Part shown: piece by piece, positions 37,583 through 47,004 of the stretch
Position numbering within the stretch: the first letter of the stretch is position 1
How the letters are laid out: each line of letters opens with the position of its first letter
Origin: a virus
Strand: one strand, 5' to 3'
Virus record (IMG/VR): IMGVR_UViG_3300009418_000002
Location: 1 to 47,034 of that record
Length of the DNA: 47,034 bases
Position numbers and translations under genes: made by a program
Notes under the pieces: model-generated
Databases searched by the model: none
The model's input: only the letters and a program-made list of their open reading frames with translations
Told to the model about the DNA's origin: nothing

Positions 37583-38752
37583 CTAAGCTGGCACACCTGA
37601 CGAGAGATCAAAGGCGGCTCCGTGCTTAAGCAACACCCGTCCTCTATCTTGTGCTTCTTTCAGTGTGCGCGTTGGTTTCCATTGCTGGCCCTCATAGACG
37701 AGGGGCAGAGAATGTTCAAAGACCGCATTGACATGGTCTTCCAAGATGTGTCCTTGCTGAGCGTATTTCGCCATACGGTCGTGATTGCTCTGAATGAATC
37801 CTGCGGCTCCATCGTACTGGTGTCCACCGCCAGGAGATGTGACCTGATCTTCGGGACGGTTCTTTCCACCAGTTGGAGTCTTGAATGATGTCTGAAGCCC
37901 ACTGATGACCGTGCCTCCCACTTCGCGGAAGTCGTCCACTGGCACCTCAGTCAACCCGCGTTCATGCTCGGCTAGTGGAAGTTTCGGCGCACCACGACGC
38001 ATCGCTCGGAACATGCCGTTCCTCTCAGGCATGTGGGAGCCATTGTAGATTTCCCCAAGCTCTCTGAACGGCACTGCGAGGTGGCAGATGTCACGCACAA
38101 GCTGACACGTCTGTTCAAGATAATCGAGAAGGCGGTCATGCTTGCGGCCAAGCGTTTGAATGAAGAATTCCTGGCTCATACACCAAGCGATAGGAGCCAT
38201 GTCATGCCTGATCACTTGGTCGAACACCTCTTGGACGTGATTTGAATTCTTGAGTCCGTCAAACGGTTCCTCGCCAATCTCTCGGCGGCTTCCGGTATTA
38301 CAGCAGATGATGATGTGGGTGTTGTCTTTGACTTGTGGGTGCGTCAGATATTGGTGAATCTTTTCCGGTGTCCACTTCATCATTCGATGGCTGGCAATCC
38401 ATGTGGCTTCATCGCCGGGATACAGCCACGCCGACCGAGCCTTGCGCCAATCGTGACGGAGGCCGTTCCCGTTTTCAACGGGCGGTGGTTCTGGCTCTGG
38501 CCCTGCGACATACTTATTCTGAAGCCAGACGCGATAGGACTCCATCGAATGGCACTTGATCTCCCCGCCGTAGAAGGTAGACCCTCCAAGCAGCCACTTC
38601 GCTTCTCCGATCTGTTCCTCTGTTGGGAGATGCCCAACCACGTCTTGCCAAATGCCTTCGATATCTGCTGACTCTGTGCCGCACAGAGACTTCCAAGTGC
38701 CAGCCTCGCCATCAGGTAAGTTGATGCCGGTGAACCGTTGGTGGTTATTCAT
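37583..38752 (-). CDS. tail-fibre region protein, function unknown
   Basis: This 389-residue protein has 'GRKHDRLLDYLEQTCQLVRDICHLAVPFRELGEIYNGSHMPERNG', 'VQEVFDQVIRHDMAPIAWCMSQEFFIQTL' and 'HIIICCNTGSRREIGEEPF', which look like a mixed alpha/beta, perhaps TIM-barrel-like body. Pro/Glu-rich linker at about 84-95 (GPEPEPPPVENGNG). It lies between fibre and lysis genes, so a receptor-binding or tail-tip protein is likely. An enzyme that acts on host glycan is possible but unproven. Confidence 0.55.
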   Translation of the reverse strand: MNNHQRFTGINLPDGEAGTWKSLCGTESADIEGIWQDVVGHLPTEEQIGEAKWLLGGSTFYGGEIKCHSMESYRVWLQNKYVAGPEPEPPPVENGNGLRHDWRKARSAWLYPGDEATWIASHRMMKWTPEKIHQYLTHPQVKDNTHIIICCNTGSRREIGEEPFDGLKNSNHVQEVFDQVIRHDMAPIAWCMSQEFFIQTLGRKHDRLLDYLEQTCQLVRDICHLAVPFRELGEIYNGSHMPERNGMFRAMRRGAPKLPLAEHERGLTEVPVDDFREVGGTVISGLQTSFKTPTGGKNRPEDQVTSPGGGHQYDGAAGFIQSNHDRMAKYAQQGHILEDHVNAVFEHSLPLVYEGQQWKPTRTLKEAQDRGRVLLKHGAAFDLSSGVPA

Positions 38753-38754
38753 GA

Positions 38755-39114
38755 TTATAACTTTGCCTTGATGCTGTCGATCACTTGGGCTTCTACATCT
38801 TCACCAGCCACACTGGAGAGAACTTCTACAATAGCTTGCGCGACTCGTCGATCAGCAAGCATCGCAGTCGCAATACTTGTGAGATATACCTCGTTCGCCG
38901 CTTCCGCATCTGCATCGGACACCGCGTTAATTTCTACGATGGTTGGTTCGTCACCATAGCTCACATCAGGCGGAGTCCATGCTGCGATGAATGGGTCATC
39001 GCCCATTCCCTCATCTTGCAGTTCGTACACGCACGTTCCATCTGGTTGATGGTGATGTGGATCACAACCACGTCCGGTGATTACTGCGTCAAGTCTATTC
39101 TTGAATGTGGGCAT
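38755..39114 (-). CDS. small tail-region protein
   Basis: This 119-residue protein has an N-terminal His/Cys part ('ITGRGCDPHHHQPDGTCVYELQ'), a middle acidic part ('GDEPTIVEINAVSDADAEA') and a helical end. It could bind metal through HHH and two Cys, but no family is recognised. It lies between two tail-fibre genes. Confidence 0.6.
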   Translation of the reverse strand: MPTFKNRLDAVITGRGCDPHHHQPDGTCVYELQDEGMGDDPFIAAWTPPDVSYGDEPTIVEINAVSDADAEAANEVYLTSIATAMLADRRVAQAIVEVLSSVAGEDVEAQVIDSIKAKL

Positions 39115-39116
39115 CG

Positions 39117-40223
39117 TTACTGTCCGATGTAATCAATTGAAAAATATGTATTCGCTAGTCCGGCAACAAGCTCCGTATTACTGCCACGATTGTGCTGGCT
39201 ATAGATCTGAACATAACCACTAGTGTCTATCTGGAGCGTGACGCCAACTGGGAGGTTCCCGCCGTGCATATTCTGAAAACGATTCAAGCGAACCTCGGTA
39301 TTCGACACCCTGATCTGTGTCAGACACGACGAATCGTTTGGGCCGTCGATATAGGCTGCGGCAGATATTTGGTAATAGCCAAATCGTGGCACGGTAAACT
39401 CAAAGTTGCCAGCGCCGTTCCAGCCGCCGAACGTGTCATAGACGGTGGTGTCGTAATTCACGCGACGGAACGCACCGGTCGCCACCGTCTGATTGGCGTT
39501 CAATCGCACCAACCCGTGAATACTTTGATGCTCGCTCTCGACCCACCAGTTTGTGCCATCGCACGTCAGGACCACATAATCGCCTAAAGCGTAGAGTTTG
39601 AACCCGCCAGTCTGCCCGGGAGCATTAGCGATGGTGTCAGAGCCGTTCGGATCGACTGTGACAATATGGTTATCATCCGTTTCTTTCAGCACAGCGATGC
39701 GTCGTCCCGAATTACCAGAGGCAGCATAAAGATCAATATCAAACGCTGCTGCTCCTCCGGTCATGTGACATTTAATGAGTGCATCAAATCCACAATCCGC
39801 AACTGTGCAAGTATAGGCGGCCGTCTTTTGGAGAATCGTTGCAGTAGGACTCACCCAACTCACATCTGTGCCGTCAGTACCTAATCGGGTTCCTGCTGCG
39901 CCAACTGCCAGCCGTGTTCCTGTGACCGTTCCCGATGATGAGTACAGCACATCTCCGCGAGTGGTAAGAGGGCTTAAACTGGAGAAGGCAACTGTGTCCC
40001 ACGATACAGAACTGGCTCCGCTTTTCAGAAACTTCCCTGCGTCAGCCCCAAGCCTCGCAAGAGCCGTTGCGCTTGAGGCGTAGACAACATCTCCAGCCGC
40101 TTGACTGGTAATCGCCAAGCGACCACCATCCAGCATATTCAGGTTGTCCCGAACGGCTGAGTTCATAATGGCTGCGGTGACAAGCTCACCGCTGACCCAC
40201 GTTCTCGGACTAGTCCACGCCAT
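39117..40223 (-). CDS. tail fibre with C1q/TNF-like C-terminal domain
   Basis: This 368-residue protein has repeats rich in Gly/Ser/Thr/Ala in its first half ('RGDVLYSSSGTVTGTRLAVGAAGTRLGTDGTDVSW'), as in fibre shafts, and a C-terminal jelly-roll: 'QTVATGAFRRVNYDTTVYDTFGGW', 'GNFEFTVPRFGYYQISAAAYIDGPND', 'LPVGVTLQIDTSGYVQIYSQ'. This order is C1q/TNF-like and is used by phages for receptor binding. The N-terminus MAWTSPRTWVSGELVTAAIMN is the usual 'W..P.tW..ge.VTA...N' start of such fibres. Confidence 0.85.
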   Translation of the reverse strand: MAWTSPRTWVSGELVTAAIMNSAVRDNLNMLDGGRLAITSQAAGDVVYASSATALARLGADAGKFLKSGASSVSWDTVAFSSLSPLTTRGDVLYSSSGTVTGTRLAVGAAGTRLGTDGTDVSWVSPTATILQKTAAYTCTVADCGFDALIKCHMTGGAAAFDIDLYAASGNSGRRIAVLKETDDNHIVTVDPNGSDTIANAPGQTGGFKLYALGDYVVLTCDGTNWWVESEHQSIHGLVRLNANQTVATGAFRRVNYDTTVYDTFGGWNGAGNFEFTVPRFGYYQISAAAYIDGPNDSSCLTQIRVSNTEVRLNRFQNMHGGNLPVGVTLQIDTSGYVQIYSQHNRGSNTELVAGLANTYFSIDYIGQ

Positions 40224-40611
40224 CGCTTACTCCGTGTATTTTATTTTCTTCCAATAATTCTTTAATCGATTCTGTTGTCCAGTTACGAGAAGCCTCGTCG
40301 GTTCTCCTAAGCAGAACGTCTTCAATTTTCTTGGCATTTCGAGGGAAGCTAACCGTCGTATAAACTGAGCCGCAATCAAAACAACACGCCACTTTTATAG
40401 TGCGGCTGGTGAGTCCTGCCCCGTTACACTTTGGGCAATCCACAACCCAGCGACCATGATTGATATAGGCGCGTTTCTGGTCTTGATCTTCGTATTCAAC
40501 TTGCCCTTTGCTTGCTATCACCTTCCGATGCACATCACGATAGCTGTCCGTGTCAGTGACACCAGCATGAGCCATTCCTTCGCACGGTCCAAGAATACAA
40601 TCGTCACTCAT
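40210..40611 (-). CDS. zinc-ribbon protein in tail region
   Basis: This protein has 133 residues from the ATG at 40611 in an ATGA overlap. It has 'DCPKCNGAGLTSRTIKVACCFDCGSVYTTV', a two-knuckle zinc ribbon, then a basic-acidic tail. An ATG at 40623 is also in frame. It is unusual among tail genes. The family is not recognised. Confidence 0.6.
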   Translation of the reverse strand: MSDDCILGPCEGMAHAGVTDTDSYRDVHRKVIASKGQVEYEDQDQKRAYINHGRWVVDCPKCNGAGLTSRTIKVACCFDCGSVYTTVSFPRNAKKIEDVLLRRTDEASRNWTTESIKELLEENKIHGVSDGVD

Positions 40612-40790
40612 TTTCTCGTCCATTCGAGAAGCGTCTGAATTAACACCACACCAGCCAGGGTTCCGGCTTCGCCGTCGAGCCGGAGGTCGTAATTCGTAGC
40701 GGTGAGCAGTTGTAACGTAAGCAATACACCGCAAACAGCGAACACCCTCGCCAGCTTCCACACCGGATGAGTCGGATCTGAGAACGACAT
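40608..40790 (-). CDS. small membrane protein in tail region
   Basis: This 60-residue protein has 'KLARVFAVCGVLLTLQLLTATN' and 'GEAGTLAGVVLIQTLLEWTRK', probably two hydrophobic helices. It starts at the stop of the 40790-42367 gene (TGATG) and ends by ATGA in the next gene. It could be a second holin-like or superinfection protein. Confidence 0.55.
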   Translation of the reverse strand: MSFSDPTHPVWKLARVFAVCGVLLTLQLLTATNYDLRLDGEAGTLAGVVLIQTLLEWTRK

Positions 40791-42367
40791 CAGGCAAATC
40801 CTAAAGTCGTCGTCAGGCCCATTTCACTCGCCCCAACTTGGTTAAGAATCCAGAAGTTCTGCTGTTCGGCTGGAGATAAGACCCATGACACTTTGATGAT
40901 ACCGCCAGCTTCAACGCGAAACTGGCATCCATTGATAAAATAGCCAACTTCACCTGCGCCAACAGTTTCCACGAGGCCAGTCATCGACTCCGCAAGGGTA
41001 ATCTTGTCTCCCGGTTCCCGCGCAAGAGCTTGGGTCATTAGATATGTCGAGGCGTTCCCGACGATGGACATCTTCTTGATGACATAGCGAGGGTCTTTGT
41101 AACTATTCAGAATCCACTCGGCGATATTAGAAGCAAACTCTCCAGCGTTGCTTTCGTACTTCATGTCGATGCGACTGTCGATTTCTCCGTAACTTGTCGC
41201 TGAAGATGAATCGGATGCCGCCATGACCGTTTCGCTGACATCAGCAATTTCTGTTCCACGAACCTGAAGCGTCGTGAGGTACGCTGTGACTGCTCCATTG
41301 TTGACAATCTGAAAGGTGACAGCGTTCGCGGCGGTAGTAGCCAGCGTCACAGCCACATCGCCCGTGATAACGGACCCTGAGCCGTCTGAGGCGGTATTGG
41401 CAATCCAATCGGTTCCTGCAACAGGCGTAACGATTGACGAACCAGCTACGCGATAACTCTTGATTGAAGCTTCACGGAACAGGGCTGTTATTTGAATAGT
41501 GACACCAGCCGCGACTTCTGGAACGCTATCGGTTGTCGTCAGTTCATACAGCACACTCGCTGAACCTGCTGTTGTCCGAGGATGCACCACCACGTACACG
41601 CGATTGATAATATCGGCCCGTGAACGGCTGACCGACAGATCGACCATCGTTTCATCAAAGCTCCCAACGGCGGCTCCGAACTTCGGACGGGCATGACGAT
41701 CTTCAAATCTGAGAACCCCGCCCGTTGTGCCACCTTTAACGTAGAGGTAGCCAAGCTCGCTGAGGGTAACGTCAGCCAAGGCACTCAGAACAGGTGTCTG
41801 AGTATCGTTCATGTTGTCGAGAGCAATCACAAAAGTAGATTGGCCTGTGCTGTAGGATGTGGCGGCTGGTTGCCTGGTGACGGAGTTCGTCACAACAGTG
41901 GTAATAATCTCGTCGCTTCGCTTGTTGCTTTGAATACCGATGCCCCGAATCCGAGTTCTCGCGGCTTCGTCTATCCAATCCACAGCCGTGCAAATCACGG
42001 CTCGACGCTGATATTGTCCGGCGTCTGGAAAGACACTGATAAGGGTTCCCACGCCTTTGTAGTAATCCGTTCCTCCATACGTGAACTTTGCTCGAACGCC
42101 GATACCAATGTCCCATCCAGCCCGAGCATTCGTGTGGCCGGGAGTGTAATATCCGGCCTGTCCTCCGCTGTTTGATGAACTATTGTTCATAGCCCATGTC
42201 ATGGTTCCCGTTTGAGCTACACGGTCGAGTGGGCCTGAGCCGCCTATGCCATACGTGATTTCGAGAGGTTGCACATCAATGCGCGTGTCAGCCGTGACAT
42301 CTGTCCATCCTCCTCCAGCACCAGCGAGTTCAACCTGCATCACGACGGTCGCGGTAATCGTAGGCAT
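40790..42367 (-). CDS. tail-tip/hub-like protein
   Basis: This 525-residue protein follows the tape measure gene, where distal tail and hub proteins are encoded. It is beta-rich: 'DVTADTRIDVQPLEITYGIGGSGPLDRVAQTGTMTWAMNN', 'KFTYGGTDYYKGVGTLISVFPDAG', 'FEDRHARPKFGAAVGSFDETMVDLSVSRSRADIINRVYVVVHP', 'YVIKKMSIVGNASTYLMTQALAREPGDKITLAESMTG'. These recall hub/distal tail domains of siphophages. The assignment rests on order and style. Confidence 0.65.
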   Translation of the reverse strand: MPTITATVVMQVELAGAGGGWTDVTADTRIDVQPLEITYGIGGSGPLDRVAQTGTMTWAMNNSSSNSGGQAGYYTPGHTNARAGWDIGIGVRAKFTYGGTDYYKGVGTLISVFPDAGQYQRRAVICTAVDWIDEAARTRIRGIGIQSNKRSDEIITTVVTNSVTRQPAATSYSTGQSTFVIALDNMNDTQTPVLSALADVTLSELGYLYVKGGTTGGVLRFEDRHARPKFGAAVGSFDETMVDLSVSRSRADIINRVYVVVHPRTTAGSASVLYELTTTDSVPEVAAGVTIQITALFREASIKSYRVAGSSIVTPVAGTDWIANTASDGSGSVITGDVAVTLATTAANAVTFQIVNNGAVTAYLTTLQVRGTEIADVSETVMAASDSSSATSYGEIDSRIDMKYESNAGEFASNIAEWILNSYKDPRYVIKKMSIVGNASTYLMTQALAREPGDKITLAESMTGLVETVGAGEVGYFINGCQFRVEAGGIIKVSWVLSPAEQQNFWILNQVGASEMGLTTTLGFA

Positions 42368-42370
42368 AAG

Positions 42371-45300
42371 CTATTGAGCCAGAATTATCGCGTCACGTAA
42401 CATTATCGGCATGTTCCGAAGGTCTGTCCGAACGCCTCGCAATTCATCAAGGAGTTCTTTGTCGCCTAGTTGTTCAAGAGGAATCACGGCTTCGGGGCCA
42501 GCTTCTCCAATGAGAGCGGCTGTCGGTCGTGTCACGATGCCGCCTTCAGCCATGCCGGGGAAATTGCCTCCACCGTATTTACTCGTGGCCTTTTTGACCT
42601 GTTCGATTATGTTGATCCTCGTCGTAATTTCTGAGGGTAATCCGCGTAGCCCTCGGTCGATTCCAGAGATGCGGTCGATGAAACGGTCAAGCGAATTCAC
42701 CACCTTTAGCACCGCTGACTCAACAGCGGCCCAGCCTGACTTCTGTTTGTCTTCAAGAGTGCCAGCCTGGCGAGCTTGATCGATCAGTTTCTTCGTGTTC
42801 TCATCAATTGGAATCCCGAGCTTGTTGTGCGCCTCCATGATGGTCTTCAACGCTGGCCCCATCATCATGATCGCTTGGTGCTGGCTGAAGCCTGACTTGA
42901 TCAACTTGTCATACATCCGAAGCCCTTGGCGTTCCATTGCCGCTAGGGTGTCGGCGTTCAGCGCACCTGTCCGAGACAGGGCGAGCATCGTGCCATCCAG
43001 TGCTTCGACTGCCGTTACCAGGGTGGCATTGGCTTGAATCCGTTCTTGGAACCGAGCTAATTCCTGAATGGCGATGTTGTCACTGGTGAGGCCGAGGTCT
43101 TCTTGGGCTTTGATCACCGCGTCGATGGCAGGGCCATGCGCCTTGACCGCTTCGGTGAACGACATTCCGGCAGCTAGCGCCGACTCAAAACTGGCGACCG
43201 CCATCAGACCGAGGTCTTCAAGTTCGCCTTTGCTCTTGACGCCACTCGCCGCAATCGCGGCAACGCCTTCGGCAACAATCTTCGACTGTTCACCCACAAA
43301 CTTGAGAGTCTCAGCCGTGGTTCCGAACTTCTCGGCCAGCGTAATCAGTTCGACGAATTGTGCGCTGGCGATACCGCCGGACTCAACCAGTTCGGTGGCA
43401 AGTAAATTAAACGATTCGCCAAACGTCTCCGCGGCTTGGGCCGTTGTGATTGCACCCTGCTCAACGGCTGAAAAGATGTCTCTCACTCTGCGAATGGCTT
43501 TTTCCATTCCCATCGCCGCGACGCCGCCCATTTCCTCGATGATGTCGCTCATGTGCATCATCATCGCGCCGAAGTCTGAAGCGGTATTCTCCCGCGTTTT
43601 CTCTATGGCTTTCGACAGTCCTTCGGAAAGACTTTTCCCGAACATTTTCTCTGCTGTCTTAGAAACGCTTTCGGCGACAGATGGCTTCCCAAACAGTTTG
43701 ACAAGACCACCAATGAGCGGCCCTGCTAACGCGCCAATCGCCATACCGATGGGGCCAGCTAGTCCTGAAATCATTCCCATGATTCCACCAGAGGCTTCTT
43801 CTCCTTCCTTGTCCTTGCCGCCGAACGAACCAAAGAGGCTCCCAACCAGTTCCGATCCGAACTGTGAGCCAATCGCCTTGATCGCGCCTAATGCACCGCC
43901 GCCGCCAGTAAATGCGTCGGTGACGGTTTGCGGAATGTCTTTGATGATGGTTTGCCAGCCTTTGGTGAAACCCGTAGCCCACACCGACCCTGCACTGATC
44001 GCAGGTTCGGGCGGCAATGTCGGCAAACCGAGGCCGCCGATTCCCATGCTCGGCGCGAAAGCTTCAACACCGCCGAACATCTTATGGGCGTGCAACTCGT
44101 TGAACGCCACCAGCATGTCAGCGACCGACTGCTCGGTGACGTTTTTCGCTCGATCCATCCCTTGAACCCACCACTGGAACATCGCCTGATCTGGTTCCTC
44201 TCCAGCCGCTTTCATCTGGCGCATCGCCGTGCCTAGCTGCTCAGTCATCGTGGTGGTCTGAGCTTCAGTTAATGCGGCCACGCCTCCCACGTTTTCGAGG
44301 ACTGCTATCCAATCACGCGCAGGGGCAATTGCACCTCTCAACCCGTCTTTCAGTTTCTGCTGGTTTTCTGTAAGAAGTTCCACGGCCGGTGCGACCTCAC
44401 GACTGATGACTTCTGCTATGTCGCTTGTCGCTTCTTCCGCGTTCCGTGAGGCTTCTGCCGCCTGATCAAAGCCGACCATCATGTCATCGAGGACGTCGAT
44501 AGTCCCGTCGATGGCGCGAGTCAATCCATTCTGAGAGAAGATGTTCTTACCAGACTCAACAACCTGTTCCTGCTGTTTGTCATTTAATGAATCAAGTCCG
44601 TCTGCCCACTCACTAAGAATCGAGATGGTGTTGTCCATGCTTCCGCGCAAACCAGGGGTCATATTGATAATGTGCGCGATACCGAGAGCCACTTGGTTCA
44701 GAACTTCTGCGACCGACAGTGCGACAACGGCAAACGCCCGAAACGTGAACACCACCGTGGCGAGTCCAGGCTTAACAAGTCGAATGGCTTGCAGCAAAAC
44801 CTTGAAGGCACCAACCACCATCTTTGCAAACTTCGCCACCGCTCCCTGCATGTCACCGCCGAACGCACCGCGTAAAGCCTCAGCAATCTTGTTTGGAATT
44901 TCCTCCAGTGCAGGATTGCTCAACACGGTGTTCAGTTGAGAGACACCTTCCCGTGCAAACTCGAACAACGGTTTCAGGGCATCAGCGAGTGTAAGCTCAA
45001 TGACATCCTTGAGCGTACTGGTGACTCCTTCCCACGTCGCCGCCTGTTTGACCATGCCGCCGGTGAACTTTTCAAGGTCACCTTGAAATGCGGCATACAC
45101 TTCAGACGCACTCGCCCCTGCTTTCTGTAACTTCTCCATCTCATCTCGTGCCTTCGGAGACAGGACAGCGAGTTCTTGGAGTCGCATGGCTGCTTCACCA
45201 AAAGGCTTGCCAGATTGGAGTTGTGAATGTAGACGACCCACCCAAAAGCCAAGCTGATCAATCGGTGCGCCAGTTGCAGCACTCGCATCACCTAGCAGTT

Positions 45301-45721
45301 GAAGATTGGCCTTGGTGTTGAGTGCCTCGCCACCGAAGGTCTGCATCATGCGACTAGCTTCAATGATGGGGCCAGTCTCGAACGGTGTTTTCTTAGCGAA
45401 CTCGAATAGGCCTTTCACATGCTCTTCGGCCTTTTCAGCATCGCCCATTAAGGTGGCAAATTGCAGGGTCGAGGTTTCCAGGGTGGCGTTCATGTTGATC
45501 GCTGAACTCGCGGCACCACTCATCGCTCGTGCGGCTCCACCAACGACTGCCGTCACACCACTGATGACTGCTTGCGCCCCAATGAACCCGCCCATTGTGC
45601 CGAGTGCTGTTTTGGTTGCACCACGAAACATGCCCATCTTCTTGGTCGCAGTATTTAGCTGCTTGGACATCTTATCGTCCAACTCTAGCTTTGCTTCGAT
45701 GGTGCCGACGTTTACTGCCAT
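42371..45721 (-). CDS. tape measure protein
   Basis: This 1116-residue protein has a helical N-terminus ('MAVNVGTIEAKLELDDKMSKQLNTATKKMGMFRGATKTALGTM'), a hydrophobic alanine/glycine-rich centre ('GIMGMISGLAGPIGMAIGALAGPLIGGLVKLFG'), long coiled-coil regions and a C-terminal 'GGIVTRPTAALIGEAGPEAVIPL', the last being a classic end of tape measures. It sets tail length and enters the cell with DNA. It starts two bases after the end of the frameshifted GT protein. Confidence 0.95.
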   Translation of the reverse strand: MAVNVGTIEAKLELDDKMSKQLNTATKKMGMFRGATKTALGTMGGFIGAQAVISGVTAVVGGAARAMSGAASSAINMNATLETSTLQFATLMGDAEKAEEHVKGLFEFAKKTPFETGPIIEASRMMQTFGGEALNTKANLQLLGDASAATGAPIDQLGFWVGRLHSQLQSGKPFGEAAMRLQELAVLSPKARDEMEKLQKAGASASEVYAAFQGDLEKFTGGMVKQAATWEGVTSTLKDVIELTLADALKPLFEFAREGVSQLNTVLSNPALEEIPNKIAEALRGAFGGDMQGAVAKFAKMVVGAFKVLLQAIRLVKPGLATVVFTFRAFAVVALSVAEVLNQVALGIAHIINMTPGLRGSMDNTISILSEWADGLDSLNDKQQEQVVESGKNIFSQNGLTRAIDGTIDVLDDMMVGFDQAAEASRNAEEATSDIAEVISREVAPAVELLTENQQKLKDGLRGAIAPARDWIAVLENVGGVAALTEAQTTTMTEQLGTAMRQMKAAGEEPDQAMFQWWVQGMDRAKNVTEQSVADMLVAFNELHAHKMFGGVEAFAPSMGIGGLGLPTLPPEPAISAGSVWATGFTKGWQTIIKDIPQTVTDAFTGGGGALGAIKAIGSQFGSELVGSLFGSFGGKDKEGEEASGGIMGMISGLAGPIGMAIGALAGPLIGGLVKLFGKPSVAESVSKTAEKMFGKSLSEGLSKAIEKTRENTASDFGAMMMHMSDIIEEMGGVAAMGMEKAIRRVRDIFSAVEQGAITTAQAAETFGESFNLLATELVESGGIASAQFVELITLAEKFGTTAETLKFVGEQSKIVAEGVAAIAASGVKSKGELEDLGLMAVASFESALAAGMSFTEAVKAHGPAIDAVIKAQEDLGLTSDNIAIQELARFQERIQANATLVTAVEALDGTMLALSRTGALNADTLAAMERQGLRMYDKLIKSGFSQHQAIMMMGPALKTIMEAHNKLGIPIDENTKKLIDQARQAGTLEDKQKSGWAAVESAVLKVVNSLDRFIDRISGIDRGLRGLPSEITTRINIIEQVKKATSKYGGGNFPGMAEGGIVTRPTAALIGEAGPEAVIPLEQLGDKELLDELRGVRTDLRNMPIMLRDAIILAQ

Positions 45722-45723
45722 AG

Positions 45724-46283
45724 CTATCTCTTACGGTTCGAGGCTTGACGACGTTCTCGATCTTCTTGTCTAAACATCTTCATCAATGGGTCGATATAGC
45801 TTTCTGGAAGCGCACAGTACTCAGCCCACGACCAACGCATCCGTCGCATGATGCTTAGGTCTGCTTCCGCTTGCGCGAGGAAGGCTTCACTTTTTTTTCC
45901 TCTGTTGACGCCCTTTCATGCTCATCGAGGGCATTGTCGATAATGTCAAACAGGCCTTGATGAAGCGATTCCAGTGTTTCACGCGACACTGTCATACGCT
46001 TGTCTTGACCATTCATCAGTGACCAGTCCAAGAGATACGTCTCTGCTCTAGCGAAGCTGTACTCCGTCCACTCAAATTGAGCCTCCGGTGCTGCGGCCTC
46101 CTTAGCTTTAGCCGAAATCATAGGAGCCGTCACCTTGCTGATGCTTTTCAGCATTCGACGCTGTTCACCAACTGACAGACGTTTCTTGGCCTTAATCCAG
46201 AACGGACGATCTGTTCCTTCAAGGTCTGTCCAGTTCAGTTCGATCTTGACTTCTTCGGGTTCAACGACCCACGGATTAGACAT
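45724..46283 (-). CDS. tail assembly chaperone GT (product of -1 frameshift)
   Basis: Translation starts at 46283 and, after the run of eight A (minus strand, 45898-45891), slips back one base on A AAA AAA. It then reads SEAFLAQAEADLSIMRRMRW, then SWAEYCALPESYIDPLMKMF, RQEDRERRQASNRKR and stops at TAG 45724-45726. The fused protein has 186 residues (131 + 55). This is the lambda G/GT arrangement; the T part with 'W.W.....LP' is typical. Its end is two bases from the tape measure start. Confidence 0.85.
45855..46283 (-). CDS. tail assembly chaperone G (no frameshift)
   Basis: This protein has 142 residues from the ATG at 46283 with AAGGAG; the longest frame has 15 extra residues without support. 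'VKIELNWTDLEGTDRPFWIKAKKRLSVGEQRRMLKSI', 'EYSFARAETYLLDWSLMNGQDKRMTVSRETLESLHQGLFDIIDNALDEHERAS'. The size, acidic character and place before the tape measure fit gpG-type chaperones. The unshifted frame ends KVKPSSRKRKQT. Confidence 0.85.
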   Translation of the reverse strand: MSNPWVVEPEEVKIELNWTDLEGTDRPFWIKAKKRLSVGEQRRMLKSISKVTAPMISAKAKEAAAPEAQFEWTEYSFARAETYLLDWSLMNGQDKRMTVSRETLESLHQGLFDIIDNALDEHERASTEEKKVKPSSRKRKQT

Positions 46284-46581
46284 TCGCTGGCACTCCTTTC
46301 TCAATACTTGGTGGCCCTTCGACTTCAATAACCAGGCGAGACTCCGTTAGCTTCTCGCCAACAACTACGCCGTTCCAGACCCACCGATTCGACCCAAACT
46401 CCAACCACACATCTAGCGGTGAGCGAGAGGCCCACGGCTCATGTCGGGATACGACAGAGCCGGAGAGCCTGAATCGCTGAGTATGTGGGAGTATGAGAAC
46501 GGGTTCAAGTTTCCAGTCGCCAAGACAAGCAGCAACTTGATACTTGAACCGCAGGAGGCCCGATTTTCCGGTCGCCCTCAT
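46276..46581 (-). CDS. hypothetical tail protein
   Basis: This 101-residue protein has 'WKLEPVLILPHTQRFRLSGSVV', 'SPLDVWLEFGSNRWVWNGVVVGEKLTESRLVIEVEGPP', beta-rich with many Trp. It lies between the tail-tube-like gene and the chaperone gene and overlaps the chaperone start by eight bases. It could be a tail completion protein. The ATG has only a weak Shine-Dalgarno sequence. Confidence 0.65.
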   Translation of the reverse strand: MRATGKSGLLRFKYQVAACLGDWKLEPVLILPHTQRFRLSGSVVSRHEPWASRSPLDVWLEFGSNRWVWNGVVVGEKLTESRLVIEVEGPPSIEKGVPANV

Positions 46582-46590
46582 CAGGGAATT

Positions 46591-47004
46591 TTATGTCGCG
46601 GCAGTCGCCCGTGCCACATCACTCGCTGACTGAATCGTCACCGGAGCATCGAGGAGGCTTCCCACTGACCCGCCCTGCGGCTGATACGAATCAATCACGC
46701 CAATTGCTGAGAAGCGCGGATTGATTGCCGTCGAGCAGATGGCCTGGGGTCGCCACTCATAACAGGCCGTCGTTCCCACCAGGCTGAACAGCGTCGCGTC
46801 AACATTGGCAGCGGTGTAGTCTTGGTGAAAATTCACGTCAAGACTCCAGGTTTTGAGACCGCCCTTATTGATACGGGTGTCGTCACCCATCGCGGTTTCA
46901 TCCTGTACCTCACTCCCGTAGTTGAACGTCAACGATTCAACGTGGTCGCTCAGGTCTACGCCATTCACCTCGAATAGCGCGTTCTTGTAAATGATTGTTG
47001 CCAT
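46591..47004 (-). CDS. tail-tube-like protein, copy 2
   Basis: This 137-residue paralogue of 491-892 shares MATxIYK, the GVDLS/GYDLS turn and DETAMGDDTRINKGGLK. The middle has 'VNFHQDYTAANVDATLFSLVGTTACYEWRPQ'. The start is an ATG with GAGGAG and lies in the terminal overlap. One copy is probably the main tube protein, and the other a variant, tail terminator or tail-end protein. Confidence 0.7.
   Translation of the reverse strand: MATIIYKNALFEVNGVDLSDHVESLTFNYGSEVQDETAMGDDTRINKGGLKTWSLDVNFHQDYTAANVDATLFSLVGTTACYEWRPQAICSTAINPRFSAIGVIDSYQPQGGSVGSLLDAPVTIQSASDVARATAAT

Noticed and set aside
43068-44165. 365-residue plus-strand frame
   Set aside because: It is a shadow of the tape measure gene; low-complexity composition and no ribosome site.
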